Origin: Devosia indica
GTDB lineage: Bacteria > Pseudomonadota > Alphaproteobacteria > Rhizobiales > Devosiaceae
Reading direction: 5' to 3'
Assembly (NCBI RefSeq): GCF_003056405.1
Contig: NZ_PYVZ01000001.1
Span: 248,001 to 312,000, forward strand
Length of the DNA: 64,000 nt
Shown: positions 35,835-44,427 of the stretch, in pieces
Numbering within the stretch: position 1 is the first letter of the stretch
Layout of the letters: each line of letters begins with the position of its first letter
Position numbers and translations under genes: made by a program
Notes under the pieces: model-generated
What the model was told of the DNA's origin: nothing
The model's input: only the letters and a program-made list of their open reading frames with translations
Database searches by the model: none

Positions 35835-36629
35835 TTACCCCTGATTGTCCTCACGTGTTGCCTGTATGGTCACGCGATGGTCGCCGAGCGAATCCGTGAC
35901 AACAGCCAAGCCCGCTTCGGTGCACAATAGCCAGCCAGCGGCAATATCCCAGATCTTGAGGCCAAACTCGGAATAACCGTCAAGGTGCCCGAGGGCACAA
36001 AGAGCGAGCGCGACGCAAGCGCTGCGATAGCGGACCACGTCGTACCCCGCCTGGCGGAGCCGGTCGGCCTCTTCTTCCCGCTCGTCCCCGTTCCAGTACC
36101 CGTTCTCGCCAATAGCAACCGTTCTGGCGACAGATGCAGGAGCCGGACGCGGGATGGCTTGGCCGTTGAGCCGCAGGCCGCGCCCCTTGGCGGCCGTCGC
36201 GCATATTCCGAGCGTTGGAATGGCAATACCGCCCAGTATGGGCTGTCCGGCGCGCATCAAAGCGACCGAAATTCCCCAGAAGGGCAAACCGCGCAGGAAA
36301 TTGGAGGTGCCATCGATCGGATCGAGGACCCATCCATTCCGTCCGTCGGACCCCCCAAGTTCCTCGCCCAGGACGGCAATATCGCCAAACTTGTGCCCTA
36401 GCTCGCGTCGCAGCGCCCGCTCGATGGCGAGGTCTGCTTCGCTCACCCATTGATCGGCGCTCTTGGCCTCGACCGTCATGGTGTCACGGCGTGCGAACAG
36501 GTCCAGCGCCAGTCGCGCGGAGATGTGCAGAATATCCTCCAGGGCTGCAAGTGCAGCAAGATCAGCTGCAAGCTCCCCCGGGTCGTCGCCTGGCAGGGGA
36601 GATGTTTTTTGCGTTTCCTGGTGGGTCAC
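35835..36629 (-). CDS. Inositol monophosphatase family protein
   Basis: 264 residues. Lithium-sensitive phosphatase motifs: SEADLAIERALRRELGHKF, the Glu pair in VLGEELGG, motif WVLDPIDGTSNFLRG about residues 100-114, and LKIWDIAAGWLLCTEAG near the end. It needs Mg2+ and hydrolyses inositol phosphate or related sugar phosphates. Its ATG overlaps the stop of the TIM-barrel gene (36626-36629). It is the fourth phosphatase-type gene within 8 kb. Confidence 0.88.
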   Translation of the reverse strand: MTHQETQKTSPLPGDDPGELAADLAALAALEDILHISARLALDLFARRDTMTVEAKSADQWVSEADLAIERALRRELGHKFGDIAVLGEELGGSDGRNGWVLDPIDGTSNFLRGLPFWGISVALMRAGQPILGGIAIPTLGICATAAKGRGLRLNGQAIPRPAPASVARTVAIGENGYWNGDEREEEADRLRQAGYDVVRYRSACVALALCALGHLDGYSEFGLKIWDIAAGWLLCTEAGLAVVTDSLGDHRVTIQATREDNQG

Positions 36630-37543
36630 GAATGGTCCTGACGCGCCTTGGCAACCATGCCGGTGACCTTGTGGATCAGCGGAAACGCGCGCGCATAAAA
36701 GGCCGGCTCAGTCGTTGAATAGCCCATGCCGTGGTGCCTGTAGGGCGTCTCGAAATTGAGCGGCAACGCACACGGAGAGTCCGCAATCAACGCCGTGAGA
36801 CGCTCCCAATCGAGGTGACCATCCCAGGGAAGCAGATGATCGTCCCGCACTGAGAGGTTGTCATGCAGATGGGTGGTGATCAGGCGCGAGCGGAACGTCT
36901 CGAGAATGGTGACCCCCCCTTTTTCGACAAGTTCGGCATGTCCTGAATCGTAACAAAGGCCGATTACGCTCTCAGGGTGACGTTCGAAAACCCGCTCCAG
37001 TTGCTCCACGGTCCGCTCCAATGACGCGCCGGGCAGGTTTTCGATGGCAATGCGGACCCCGCTGCGCTCACAATCAGGGCGCAGATCTTCGAGCGAACGG
37101 TGCAGCGTATCGTAGTAGGCCGCCTTGCTGTCTGGATCGTCCAACACCTCGTTATCGAGTTCGAAATGCATCACCACGTTGGGCGAACCGATGCGCTCGG
37201 CCAGCGCAATACGGTTGCGAACCAGATCGAGGCCAGCCTGACGCTGCCACTCAACCGGCGCCAGAAAATGCTTGCGGGTTTCACGGCAGGGCAGGCCGAC
37301 TTCAGAGACGGCGTTGCGGCCATTGGACCCATGGACCGACCAGGCCTTTAGCCCGGCCCCATCGATCATTTGCCCAATGTGGTCGATCTCTGCGGGGGCA
37401 TAGATGTAGGAGTAGCCGGCGTCCGGATTCCAGTTGATGTGGGTAAAGCCAGCCTCTTTGACCCAGCGGAGCGTTCGGCGCATGCCTTCGTCGAACCAGC
37501 GTTCGTGCGTCGGCCAGTACCAGACAGTGATGCAGGTATCCAT
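36626..37543 (-). CDS. Sugar phosphate isomerase/epimerase-like TIM-barrel protein
   Basis: 305 residues of the AP-endonuclease-2/xylose-isomerase-like superfamily: the metal site uses Glu in IAIENLPGAS, the His and Asp in IGLCYDSGHAELV, the His in ITTHLHDNLSVRDDHLLPWD and the late Glu in LPLNFETPYRH. Members isomerise or epimerise sugars or inositol-like compounds. It is coupled to the inositol phosphatase gene downstream and follows a truncated permease gene upstream. Confidence 0.8.
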   Translation of the reverse strand: MDTCITVWYWPTHERWFDEGMRRTLRWVKEAGFTHINWNPDAGYSYIYAPAEIDHIGQMIDGAGLKAWSVHGSNGRNAVSEVGLPCRETRKHFLAPVEWQRQAGLDLVRNRIALAERIGSPNVVMHFELDNEVLDDPDSKAAYYDTLHRSLEDLRPDCERSGVRIAIENLPGASLERTVEQLERVFERHPESVIGLCYDSGHAELVEKGGVTILETFRSRLITTHLHDNLSVRDDHLLPWDGHLDWERLTALIADSPCALPLNFETPYRHHGMGYSTTEPAFYARAFPLIHKVTGMVAKARQDHS

Positions 37544-37576
37544 TATTCCAGTCCTCTTGTTTCACGGGGAAGGGCC

Positions 37577-38384
37577 TCAGACGGGGGCAAGGCGCGTACG
37601 GCCCAGCCCCACACGGTCTGCCAGCATGATGATGACGAAGGAAAGGCTCATCACCAGCGTCGCATAGACCAGCGTCTTGGCGGTGATCTCCGGGTCATTG
37701 CTGGACGCTCCGGAGGCAATGGCAATGCCCAGGGGGGTGTTGTTGGCGTTATAGAGAAAGGCCGAGACGGTGTACTCGTTGACAAGGTCGTTGAAGGCCA
37801 TTGCCGAGACAAGGATGAGCACAGGTGCCAGCAGCGGCAGGGAAATGCGCAGGAAGCTGTACAAAGGTCCCGCGCCCAGTGCCCGCGCCGCTTCGCCGAG
37901 GTTTGGATCGAGGCCGACCATTGCCGAGCCGATCAGTCGGACCATCATCGGAATGATCAGGATGCCATATGCGATGGGCAGGATCTGATACGAGCCCAGC
38001 AGCACGCCGCCAAAGATCAGCGGGTTTGGTGCATCGAAGGCCGTGATCATGCCGATTGCCACCAGCGATGAGGGAAGGACCCAAGGGATGAAGAGCGAGA
38101 ATTCGAGCACGCTTGCGGCCCAGTTGCGGCGTGTTGTGATGAGGTTGCTGGCGAACAGGGCAAGGACCAATACGCTGCCCACGGCCATGATTGACATGAG
38201 GGCTGAATTGACCAGCGGCGCTAGCGCCTCGCCGTCAAGCAGGACGGACGCGTAATTGTCGAGTGTAAAGCTGGTCGGAAGCACATCCATCGAGATGGAT
38301 CGGCTGGGGGCAAATGAGAACGCAATCGTCAATGCCACTGGCACCAGGTAGATCAGGAAGAGTGGCCCGAGTCGCCACAGCCTT
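37577..38384 (-). pseudogene. ABC transporter permease, 5'-truncated
   Basis: The frame reads back from the stop as a normal second permease (LGEAARALGAGPLYSFLRIS EAA loop, then VSAMAFNDLVNEYTVSAF) but has no usable upstream start. Coding wording goes on past 38344 (LWRLGPLFLIYLVPVALTI) and stops being permease-like at about 38385, where the opposite strand begins to read as a ROK protein C-terminus. The first permease, ATPase and binding protein of this importer are absent. It is probably a gene cut by a deletion or inversion. Confidence 0.7.
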
Positions 38385-38634
38385 TGTCGACCCGGAACTG
38401 ATTGTCATTGGCGGTCGGCTACCGAGCGACATGAACGCGGATCTGGTCGAACGCATTCAGCACCTCGACCTAGTCGGGCCCTCGCGCGGACTGCCCGTGG
38501 CTCCCATTCAGGCGTCCAAGCTGGGACCACAGACCGGGGCGTTGGGAGCGGCCAGCCTTCCGGTCTTTGCCAGCTTCTTTGCCGGCTCGGTTGGCAGCGG
38601 CCATAATCCTTATGTCAATGGCCGCCGGCGCTGA
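38371..38634 (+). pseudogene. C-terminal fragment of a ROK-family protein
   Basis: The frame reads ATAFVDPELIVIGGRLPSDM, then ADLVERIQHLDLVGPSRGLP and ALGAASLPVFASFFAGS, ending in a stop at 38634. D-P-E-L-I-V-I-G-G-R is the ROK fold C-terminal signature. The N-terminal three-quarters, including the regulator or kinase part, are missing. It abuts the truncated permease on the other strand, so the two share one break point. Confidence 0.7.
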
Positions 38635-39197
38635 CCGCTTCTACCACGCCTCGGTTGAAACATGGCCCAATACGCAAGGCAAATGACCCGAAGAAACAGG
38701 CTAGCCAATTGCGGCTACTGAATATTGAAGGCCAATAGCTGCCAGACCGCTCTCGGCCCCTCACGCGTTGCCTGAGAGTCCGGCTGAAGGGGCGGGGAGC
38801 CTCCACGATCCGCCAAGGCAGCAAACCCCTCATTTCAGACATCTCAGCAGCCTCAGCTTTATTGGCACAGCAGTTGTTCCAGTGGCGCCTGTTGGGGCGA
38901 TGCGGACTTGGCTAAGGAAGGGGGACGTTTCTCAAGATCATCCGACACAGGCTGGTGGCCATTCACTCAGGCTGCCGCATCTCCACTCGTTCCAGCCGGG
39001 GGCCGGATGGTCACCGAACAGCATCAAGCTCTGACCGTGCGCGCCGGAGACCGGGGCTGTAGATGCATGGGCAGACCAGTTCCACAGGCATATGGCATGC
39101 ATCAGCATGTCCCAACATGACTTTGATGATTCACAGGACGGCCGACAATCGATCCAGCGCCCGATACCTGCCGTATTGCAACCAGAGGTAAAAAGTT
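38635..39197. other. 563-bp gap with no credible gene
   Basis: It lies between the ROK fragment and the ABC1-kinase gene. ORFs here (38768-39034, 38938-39336 reverse) have no recognisable wording. A short segment at about 38768-38820 resembles the conserved half of a glycine riboswitch on the reverse strand (CTCTCAGGCAA, preceded by CCGCCCC), but the 5' half is lacking. Probably degenerate DNA. Confidence 0.45.
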
Positions 39198-40511
39198 GTG
39201 GCAGGCGATCGAAAAGTTCGTGCGGTACCGGCCGGGAGACTGGAGCGACTGCTCGGCATTGGTGCAATGGCCGGTTCGATTGGGGCCAGCGTGGCGCTGA
39301 ATGGCGCGCGCCAGCTATTGAGTGGAACGCCGCCAAACCTTGCCGAATTGCTGCTTGCCCCTGCCAACGCAGTGAAAGTGGCAGATAAACTCTCGCATAT
39401 GCGGGGGGCCGTCATGAAAATGGGGCAGTTGCTGTCCATGGATGCTGGACAGATCCTGCCTGTAGAATGGTCACTTGTCCTGGCGCGGCTGCAGGCGGAT
39501 GCCTCCCCGATGCCGGTTTTCCAACTTGAACGTCAACTGGTCCAACACTGGGGCCCGCGCTGGCGCGACCAGTTTGAACATTTCGCCATGGTTCCGATCG
39601 CTGCGGCATCCATTGGCCAGGTGCATCGGGCCAGGACGCGCACTGGCCGCGATCTTGCCGTCAAGGTGCAGTATCCCGGTGTGGCGGCGAGCATTGATAG
39701 CGATCTTGACAACCTGGTCTCACTGCTCCGCACGTCACGCATGATCCCGGCCGATGTGCCTCTTGAGGCGCTCAAGGCAGAAGCGCGGCGGCAGTTGCAC
39801 GAGGAGGCGGACTATCTGCACGAGGCTGCACAGATGACGGCATATGGCGGCCTTATCGCTGATGATCCAACACTTCTGGTGCCGGAGGTGGAAGTTGCGC
39901 TAACGGGCGGCGCAGTGTTGGCTATGAGTTATGTCGAAAGCGAGCCCATCGACTGGCTGGCCAATCGGCCGCAGGCTGAACGAAACCGCGTCGCCGAACG
40001 CCTCATCCGCCTGACGCTGCAGGAAGTGTTTGAGTTCGGCTTGATCCAGACAGATCCGAACTTTGCCAACTTCCGCTACCAACCCAAATCTGGTCGCATC
40101 GTACTGCTGGACTTTGGAGCAAGTCGCACAATCCCTGCGGCGCTGACCGCACAGCTGCGGCAGCTGCTACGAGCAGCCCTGAGCAGGGACAAGGCCGCAC
40201 AGCGACAGTCCATTATCGAGATTGGCTACTTCACGCCGCAGCAGCATCGGCTGGCGGCGCTTGCCATTGATCTTTTGGCCATGGGAATGGACGATGTGCT
40301 GGCTGGCAGCCAGTTTGATTTTGCGGCCGCTGACTTGCCGCGCCGCGCCAGCGATCGCGCGCTGGCTGAGGGATTTGCCGCGGACCTTTGGTCCATACCG
40401 CCGATCGACGCCCTGTTCATTCATCGCAAGATTGGTGGAATTTACCTTCTCGCCAGCAGGCTGGGCGCCGTTATCGACATCCATGCCCTGCTGGATGAAT
40501 TCGCCAATTAA
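39198..40511 (+). CDS. ABC1/UbiB-family atypical kinase
   Basis: 437 residues. Start is a GTG at 39198 with AGAGG upstream. The ABC1 motifs are present: KMGQLLSMDAGQILP (KxGQ), PIAAASIGQVHRARTRTGRD, LAVKVQYPG with the ATP lysine, LHEEADYLHEAAQM, QTDPNFANFRYQP and VLLDFGASR with the metal Asp. Members are needed for ubiquinone metabolism or related lipid roles. Here it faces photolyase-associated genes, which is a recurring arrangement. Confidence 0.88.
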   Translation: MAGDRKVRAVPAGRLERLLGIGAMAGSIGASVALNGARQLLSGTPPNLAELLLAPANAVKVADKLSHMRGAVMKMGQLLSMDAGQILPVEWSLVLARLQADASPMPVFQLERQLVQHWGPRWRDQFEHFAMVPIAAASIGQVHRARTRTGRDLAVKVQYPGVAASIDSDLDNLVSLLRTSRMIPADVPLEALKAEARRQLHEEADYLHEAAQMTAYGGLIADDPTLLVPEVEVALTGGAVLAMSYVESEPIDWLANRPQAERNRVAERLIRLTLQEVFEFGLIQTDPNFANFRYQPKSGRIVLLDFGASRTIPAALTAQLRQLLRAALSRDKAAQRQSIIEIGYFTPQQHRLAALAIDLLAMGMDDVLAGSQFDFAAADLPRRASDRALAEGFAADLWSIPPIDALFIHRKIGGIYLLASRLGAVIDIHALLDEFAN

Positions 40512-40548
40512 CAGCGGAAGGGCGGAACGCTCCGAATGCTGCGGCTGG

Positions 40549-41517
40549 CTATTCCCGTTCGATGCTGTCAGCCAGATCAAGTGCGCTGAGCACCGTGTCC
40601 TCGACGCGGCTGCCACTGGTCCAGTCGCCAGTTGCTGCCAGCTGCCGCAAGGGATCGATATAGGGCCTGCTGTTCGGCTGTGGTAACCGACGGGCTGAGG
40701 CCCACCGATGGATGGCCCGGAAAACCGCCAAGTCGGGATCGATGCCAGTGGCTTGATGGAGGGCTTGCGCCAACTCGACCCCAAGCAACTCAATATCCTG
40801 GCCGAGGCGTGCTTGTGCCCAGTGGCTGGTAGAGTGAATGACCAGCGTTGTGCAGGACGTGTCACGCCCTGGCTTGGTCGAATTGATCCCGATCCAGTCG
40901 ATAGGCGATCCTGAGACCCTCGCGGCGATCCAAGGCAGTTCGATCGGCTCGGCGAAGCCAAGCATCAGAGCGTAGCATGGCGCCATCTTCGTTGCGCATA
41001 GCGCGCCCTCGTTTGGAGCGTTGTTGGCAAACAGTGCCATGGTCTGATGCGCGGTCGTGGTCGATACGACCCAGTCGAAGAGGCCATGATCGACTCCATC
41101 AGTACTGGTGAGATGCCTGCCCTGTCTCGTGTGACCTCGGAGTGGGGCAATCTCGACACCCAACCGCACATCGAGGCCGTCTGCCAGTGCTTTGACGGCA
41201 CTGTTCATGTTGGGAACGCCAACCAGGTGTCGGTCACGCGGTTCCGCTAGATCGGTCATAATGCCGTCAGCGATGCGGGCGATGGAGCCAGTCCAGGGGG
41301 CGACCGCGCCTGCAGCCAAAGCCGGCGCCAGAAGCGCGGCAAACGCGGGATCGCGTACGGTGAAATACTGCGCCCCGTGGTCGAAACTGAAGGCATGGGC
41401 ATAGCGCGAAGCCATACGACCACCAACACCGCGACCCTTTTCGAAGACCACTACGTCATGGTTGGAGGCCAGCGCAATACCGCCGATCCCTGCGCCGATG
41501 ACAGCGATGCGCTTCAT
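40549..41517 (-). CDS. Renalase-like NAD(P)/FAD-dependent oxidoreductase
   Basis: 322 residues. The dinucleotide motif AVIGAGIGGIALASNHDVVV is at residues 4-23, followed by EKGRGVGGRMASRYAHAFSF and DHGAQYFTVRDPAF, the renalase-like signature. The C-terminal FAD-contact segment is ATGDWTSGSRVEDTVLSALD. Start at 41517 overlaps the DUF3429 stop by ATGA. Such genes recur beside photolyases and ABC1 kinases. Confidence 0.85.
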   Translation of the reverse strand: MKRIAVIGAGIGGIALASNHDVVVFEKGRGVGGRMASRYAHAFSFDHGAQYFTVRDPAFAALLAPALAAGAVAPWTGSIARIADGIMTDLAEPRDRHLVGVPNMNSAVKALADGLDVRLGVEIAPLRGHTRQGRHLTSTDGVDHGLFDWVVSTTTAHQTMALFANNAPNEGALCATKMAPCYALMLGFAEPIELPWIAARVSGSPIDWIGINSTKPGRDTSCTTLVIHSTSHWAQARLGQDIELLGVELAQALHQATGIDPDLAVFRAIHRWASARRLPQPNSRPYIDPLRQLAATGDWTSGSRVEDTVLSALDLADSIERE

Positions 41518-41948
41518 GCCAATATGCTCCACAAGATAAGGCCTGCTCCGAGCCCAATGCTGGCATTGCGCCGAACGGGCCAGAACCAGGGCTGCAGCAA
41601 CCCTGCGGTCCATAGACGGCGGTCGATAACCAACAACAGGGCCAGAACGAGTGCCAGGCCGAGGCCGGCGAAAGCAACAGACCACACAGACACCAGCACC
41701 ATGGCCCAGGCAGCAAGAGCCCCTGCATTGCTGGTCAGAAGCAAATTGACGGGAACCTGTGCAGCCGGGCGCATATAGATGCCCCAATGCATCCCGCAAA
41801 CGAAGCTGGCAATGACTGCCCCATAGGAGATGGAAGCAAACGCTGCCAAAGCTGGCGCGACGGTTAGGTGCAGTGCCAGACACAGCCATGGCGGCAAGAC
41901 GCCGGCATAGGCGAGATAGCGCACCAGCCGCGATTGATCCTCAGTCAT
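41514..41948 (-). CDS. DUF3429 membrane protein
   Basis: 144 residues, five hydrophobic segments: LAYAGVLPPWLCLALHL at the start, then YGAVIASFVCGMHWGIYM and LLTSNAGALAAWAMVLVSV. F-x-x-G-x-H-W is characteristic of DUF3429. It overlaps the renalase-like gene by ATGA. Function unknown; gene neighbourhood elsewhere links it to photolyase and ubiquinone-related genes. Confidence 0.82.
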   Translation of the reverse strand: MTEDQSRLVRYLAYAGVLPPWLCLALHLTVAPALAAFASISYGAVIASFVCGMHWGIYMRPAAQVPVNLLLTSNAGALAAWAMVLVSVWSVAFAGLGLALVLALLLVIDRRLWTAGLLQPWFWPVRRNASIGLGAGLILWSILA

Positions 41949-41984
41949 TCATGGAATCCATTCTACGGTCCAGGGATTGGCGGA

Positions 41985-42146
41985 TTACCGCTGGCCATGG
42001 CTTTGCCTGACCTTTTTCCGACACGCATCTGAGCAATATTTGACCTCATCCCAAACCTTGGACCATTTCTTGCGCCAGGCGAATGGCCGTTTGCAGCTTG
42101 CACAGGTCTTGACGGGCAGATCCCGCTTTTCGACACGCTTTACCAT
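41985..42146 (-). CDS. DUF2256 small zinc-binding protein
   Basis: 53 residues: MVKRVEKRDLPVKTCASCKR, then PFAWRKKW, W-D-E-V-K-Y-C-S-D-A-C-R-K. Two C-x-x-C motifs separated by a Trp-rich stretch define DUF2256. The start at 42146 fits the usual length; the longer frame is not family-like. It commonly lies next to cryptochrome/photolyase genes, but no photolyase is in this window. Confidence 0.85.
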   Translation of the reverse strand: MVKRVEKRDLPVKTCASCKRPFAWRKKWSKVWDEVKYCSDACRKKVRQSHGQR

Positions 42147-42177
42147 TGCCCTGGGCCCCAGCCCTACACAGTGTCGC

Positions 42178-42675
42178 TCACCAGCCCATGGAGCCAGGTT
42201 CGCCCTTGAACAGACCAACAATCCCGGATGTGATCCAACCGCCATAAAAGCCGCCCGGCTGCGGCGTCACGATCTCTTCGTCCACCGTGCAACGGTCCAT
42301 GAGACCGGCGTAGAAGGCAAAGTAGCCAGCTATCGCCGCAAAGGCAGATGTGGGCGTTTGATAGTGCCAGGCTGCACGTGCTGCAATTCTGCCGTTTGCG
42401 GTCACATCCCAATAGCCCGCGCGGCCTTTCCATTCGCATATGCTTGACCCCGCGGCTGATCGCAGAACGCCAGGGGCTATGAAGGCGGGCGAGATGTAAT
42501 AGACGGGCGGATGACTGGTTTCGAGAACCCTGAAGCATTGGGGTGCGTCAACGATGCGCTCGCCCGCAAAGACGATTTCGATACGCTTGCCAACGTGTTC
42601 GAGGCGCGGCGGACGTGGATAGTCCCAGACGCTCTCCTGCCCGTTGTCCGGCATGATCGGGGGTGGAGTGCTCAA
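42178..42675 (-). CDS. DUF427 family protein
   Basis: 165 residues with ESVWDYPRPPRLEHVGKRIE, HPPVYYISPAFI, CEWKGRAGYWDV and WHYQTPTSAFAAIAGYFAFY, the DUF427 pattern. The track start uses TTG at 42675 with AAGGA about 8 bases upstream; the ATG at 42654 is an alternative. It is likely the first gene of the DUF427-DUF2256-DUF3429-renalase operon. Confidence 0.83.
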   Translation of the reverse strand: MSTPPPIMPDNGQESVWDYPRPPRLEHVGKRIEIVFAGERIVDAPQCFRVLETSHPPVYYISPAFIAPGVLRSAAGSSICEWKGRAGYWDVTANGRIAARAAWHYQTPTSAFAAIAGYFAFYAGLMDRCTVDEEIVTPQPGGFYGGWITSGIVGLFKGEPGSMGW

Positions 42676-42911
42676 CTGCTTGGTCCTTTAAGCGATCACT
42701 GTCTTGGTTCGGTCAACTGATGTCCTATACGGACTGGTGAAAGCCTTGGACCTTTCCAGACTAGTGAATGGCAGTGTCACGCCGCAGGTCGCCCTGTCCA
42801 GCATGTGTTGCGGGTGCCCATTTGAGCGGCAATCCCGTTTTCGGAGCCGAGGCCAAGGCTTGCGCCTGAGGTAGAATTTGGGGGCGCAGAGAATGATTGG
42901 AGGCGGCCGTT

Positions 42912-43826
42912 TCAACCGCTCTCCGGCTTGTGGGCGAACCTTGACTCACGCGCCAAGTTGACGAAGGCGCGTAGCGCTGCCGAGGCATTGCGGCGTCCGG
43001 GATAGTAGATACAGAGACCGGGATAGGCTGGTGTCCAATCATCAAGGACGCGTATCAGACTGCCTGTCGCGACATCGTCCTGGATGGTCTGCTCCATGAA
43101 AAAGCCCAGACCAAATCCCTCCAGAACCGCAGTGCGCGCCAGATTGGCCTCATCCAGCGTTATGGGCCCTGCGACATCAACCTGGACGGGCTGTCCGGTC
43201 TTCTCGAACTGCCATTTGAACAGTGCACCATTGGGGAGACGTACTCTGATGCACTGGTGCGCCAACACGTCCGGAGGAGCGATCGGCTTGGGGTGTCTGG
43301 TGAAATAGTCGGGCGAGCCGACAACAGCGAAGCGCCTCGGACGACCCAGCGATATCGCGATCATGTCACTCGGCACCAGATCAGCGACCCGCACGCCGAT
43401 ATCGAAGCCGTCGGCAACAATGTCGACCAGCCGTCCCTCGGTCACCAGATCGATATGCACCTTCGGGTAGCGCCGCAAATACTCCAAGACCAGGGGCGAC
43501 AGGATTTCTCGCGCCGCTTCGGCAAAGGCATTGATCCGCAGTGTCCCGGAGGGAACGTCCTGGCGCGACCGGACTGCGTCCATGGCGCCGTTTATGCTGT
43601 CCAGCGCCGGGGCAACGGTCTCGACGAACTGCCGCCCCGCATCGCTGAGGGAAACACTGCGCGTAGTGCGGTTGAACAGGCGAACGCCCAAATCGGCCTC
43701 AAGCTTGCCGATGGCGCTGCTCAGCGCGGTGGCAGACATGCCCAGATCGAGCGCCGCCGCCCGGAACGATGCCCGGCGACTGATGGCAATCACCGCTTCG
43801 AGGTCGCTGAGCCCGGGTCGATACAT
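42912..43826 (-). CDS. LysR-family transcriptional regulator
   Basis: 304 residues. The helix-turn-helix is [20 protein letters not shown] then [20 protein letters not shown]. The effector domain has [18 protein letters not shown] and [12 protein letters not shown]. It is divergent from the NTF2-like gene (43927) across 100 bp and probably controls it. Confidence 0.87.
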   Translation of the reverse strand: MYRPGLSDLEAVIAISRRASFRAAALDLGMSATALSSAIGKLEADLGVRLFNRTTRSVSLSDAGRQFVETVAPALDSINGAMDAVRSRQDVPSGTLRINAFAEAAREILSPLVLEYLRRYPKVHIDLVTEGRLVDIVADGFDIGVRVADLVPSDMIAISLGRPRRFAVVGSPDYFTRHPKPIAPPDVLAHQCIRVRLPNGALFKWQFEKTGQPVQVDVAGPITLDEANLARTAVLEGFGLGFFMEQTIQDDVATGSLIRVLDDWTPAYPGLCIYYPGRRNASAALRAFVNLARESRFAHKPESG

Positions 43827-43926
43827 TGTCCCGATTTCTCACATTCAACATGCCTCTTTATCCCGCTTATCGGCATAGCTGTCCAGGCGCATATTCAGCG
43901 GGCAACATTGATACCGGAGAAACAGG

Positions 43927-44250
43927 ATGAACCTCCCCCTACCGATCACTACCTTCTTTGAAGCCGACAGAAACCTGGATGGCGACGCACCTGTCAGCGC
44001 CTTTTCCACTGACGCCACTGTCACCGATGAAGGCCAGACCCATGTCGGCCATACAGCCATTGGTAACTGGTGGCGCGCAGCTAAGCGGAAATACAGCCAC
44101 ACAGCCGAGCCTTTGAACATGCGCCAGAACGATGGCGTCACCGAGGTCCGCGCTCTGGTGACCGGCGACTTTCCAGGCAGCCCCGCCCCGTTGACCTTTG
44201 TCTTCGTTCTCGCCGACGACAAGATTGCCGATCTGAAAATCGGCGCCTGA
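43927..44250 (+). CDS. NTF2/SnoaL-like small protein
   Basis: 107 residues, starting LPITTFFEADRNLDGDAPVS, then FSTDATVTDEGQTHVGHTAI and ALVTGDFPGSPAPLTFVFVL. The cone-shaped NTF2 fold is expected. The D-G-D-A and G-x-x-A-I wording is typical of SnoaL-like proteins. Start at 43927 has CAGGA-like sequence just upstream. Control by the divergent LysR is likely. Substrate unknown. Confidence 0.75.
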   Translation: MNLPLPITTFFEADRNLDGDAPVSAFSTDATVTDEGQTHVGHTAIGNWWRAAKRKYSHTAEPLNMRQNDGVTEVRALVTGDFPGSPAPLTFVFVLADDKIADLKIGA

Positions 44251-44309
44251 GCCGCGGGCGGCCGACGTGGCTCGGGCCATCGCGCACTGTCGCCTGCACA
44301 TTAATTACA

Positions 44310-44319
44310 TATCGCGATA
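44310..44319. promoter_or_regulatory. Operator-like palindrome TATCGCGATA, copy 1
   Basis: A perfect 10-bp palindrome within the 14-mer ACATATCGCGATAA that recurs exactly at 44360-44373. It lies 7 bp upstream of the -35 element TTGACA (44327-44332). Confidence 0.6.
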
Positions 44320-44326
44320 ATTATTG

Positions 44327-44355
44327 TTGACAGAGCAAGAGTGCCCGGCTAGCTT
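44327..44355 (+). promoter_or_regulatory. Sigma70-type promoter of the tandem hydrolase genes
   Basis: TTGACA at 44327-44332, a 17-bp spacer and TAGCTT at 44350-44355. It is flanked on both sides by the palindromes at 44310 and 44362, so it looks like a repressible promoter for the first hydrolase gene (start 44428). Confidence 0.6.
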
Positions 44356-44361
44356 AATACA

Positions 44362-44371
44362 TATCGCGATA
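44362..44371. promoter_or_regulatory. Operator-like palindrome TATCGCGATA, copy 2
   Basis: The second exact copy, starting 6 bp after the -10 element and 52 bp from copy 1 (about five helical turns). Confidence 0.6.
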
Positions 44372-44427
44372 AACATTATGCCACAATATTAATGCAATCC
44401 CCTGGGCTTGCACTGCTGGAGAAGAAA

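Noticed and set aside
37021..37437. Forward-strand ORF inside the TIM-barrel gene
   Set aside because: Opposite-strand shadow of a real gene with Arg/Pro-rich wording.
38615..38842. 75-residue reverse ORF
   Set aside because: No family wording, no ribosome site, and it spans degenerate DNA beside the ROK fragment.
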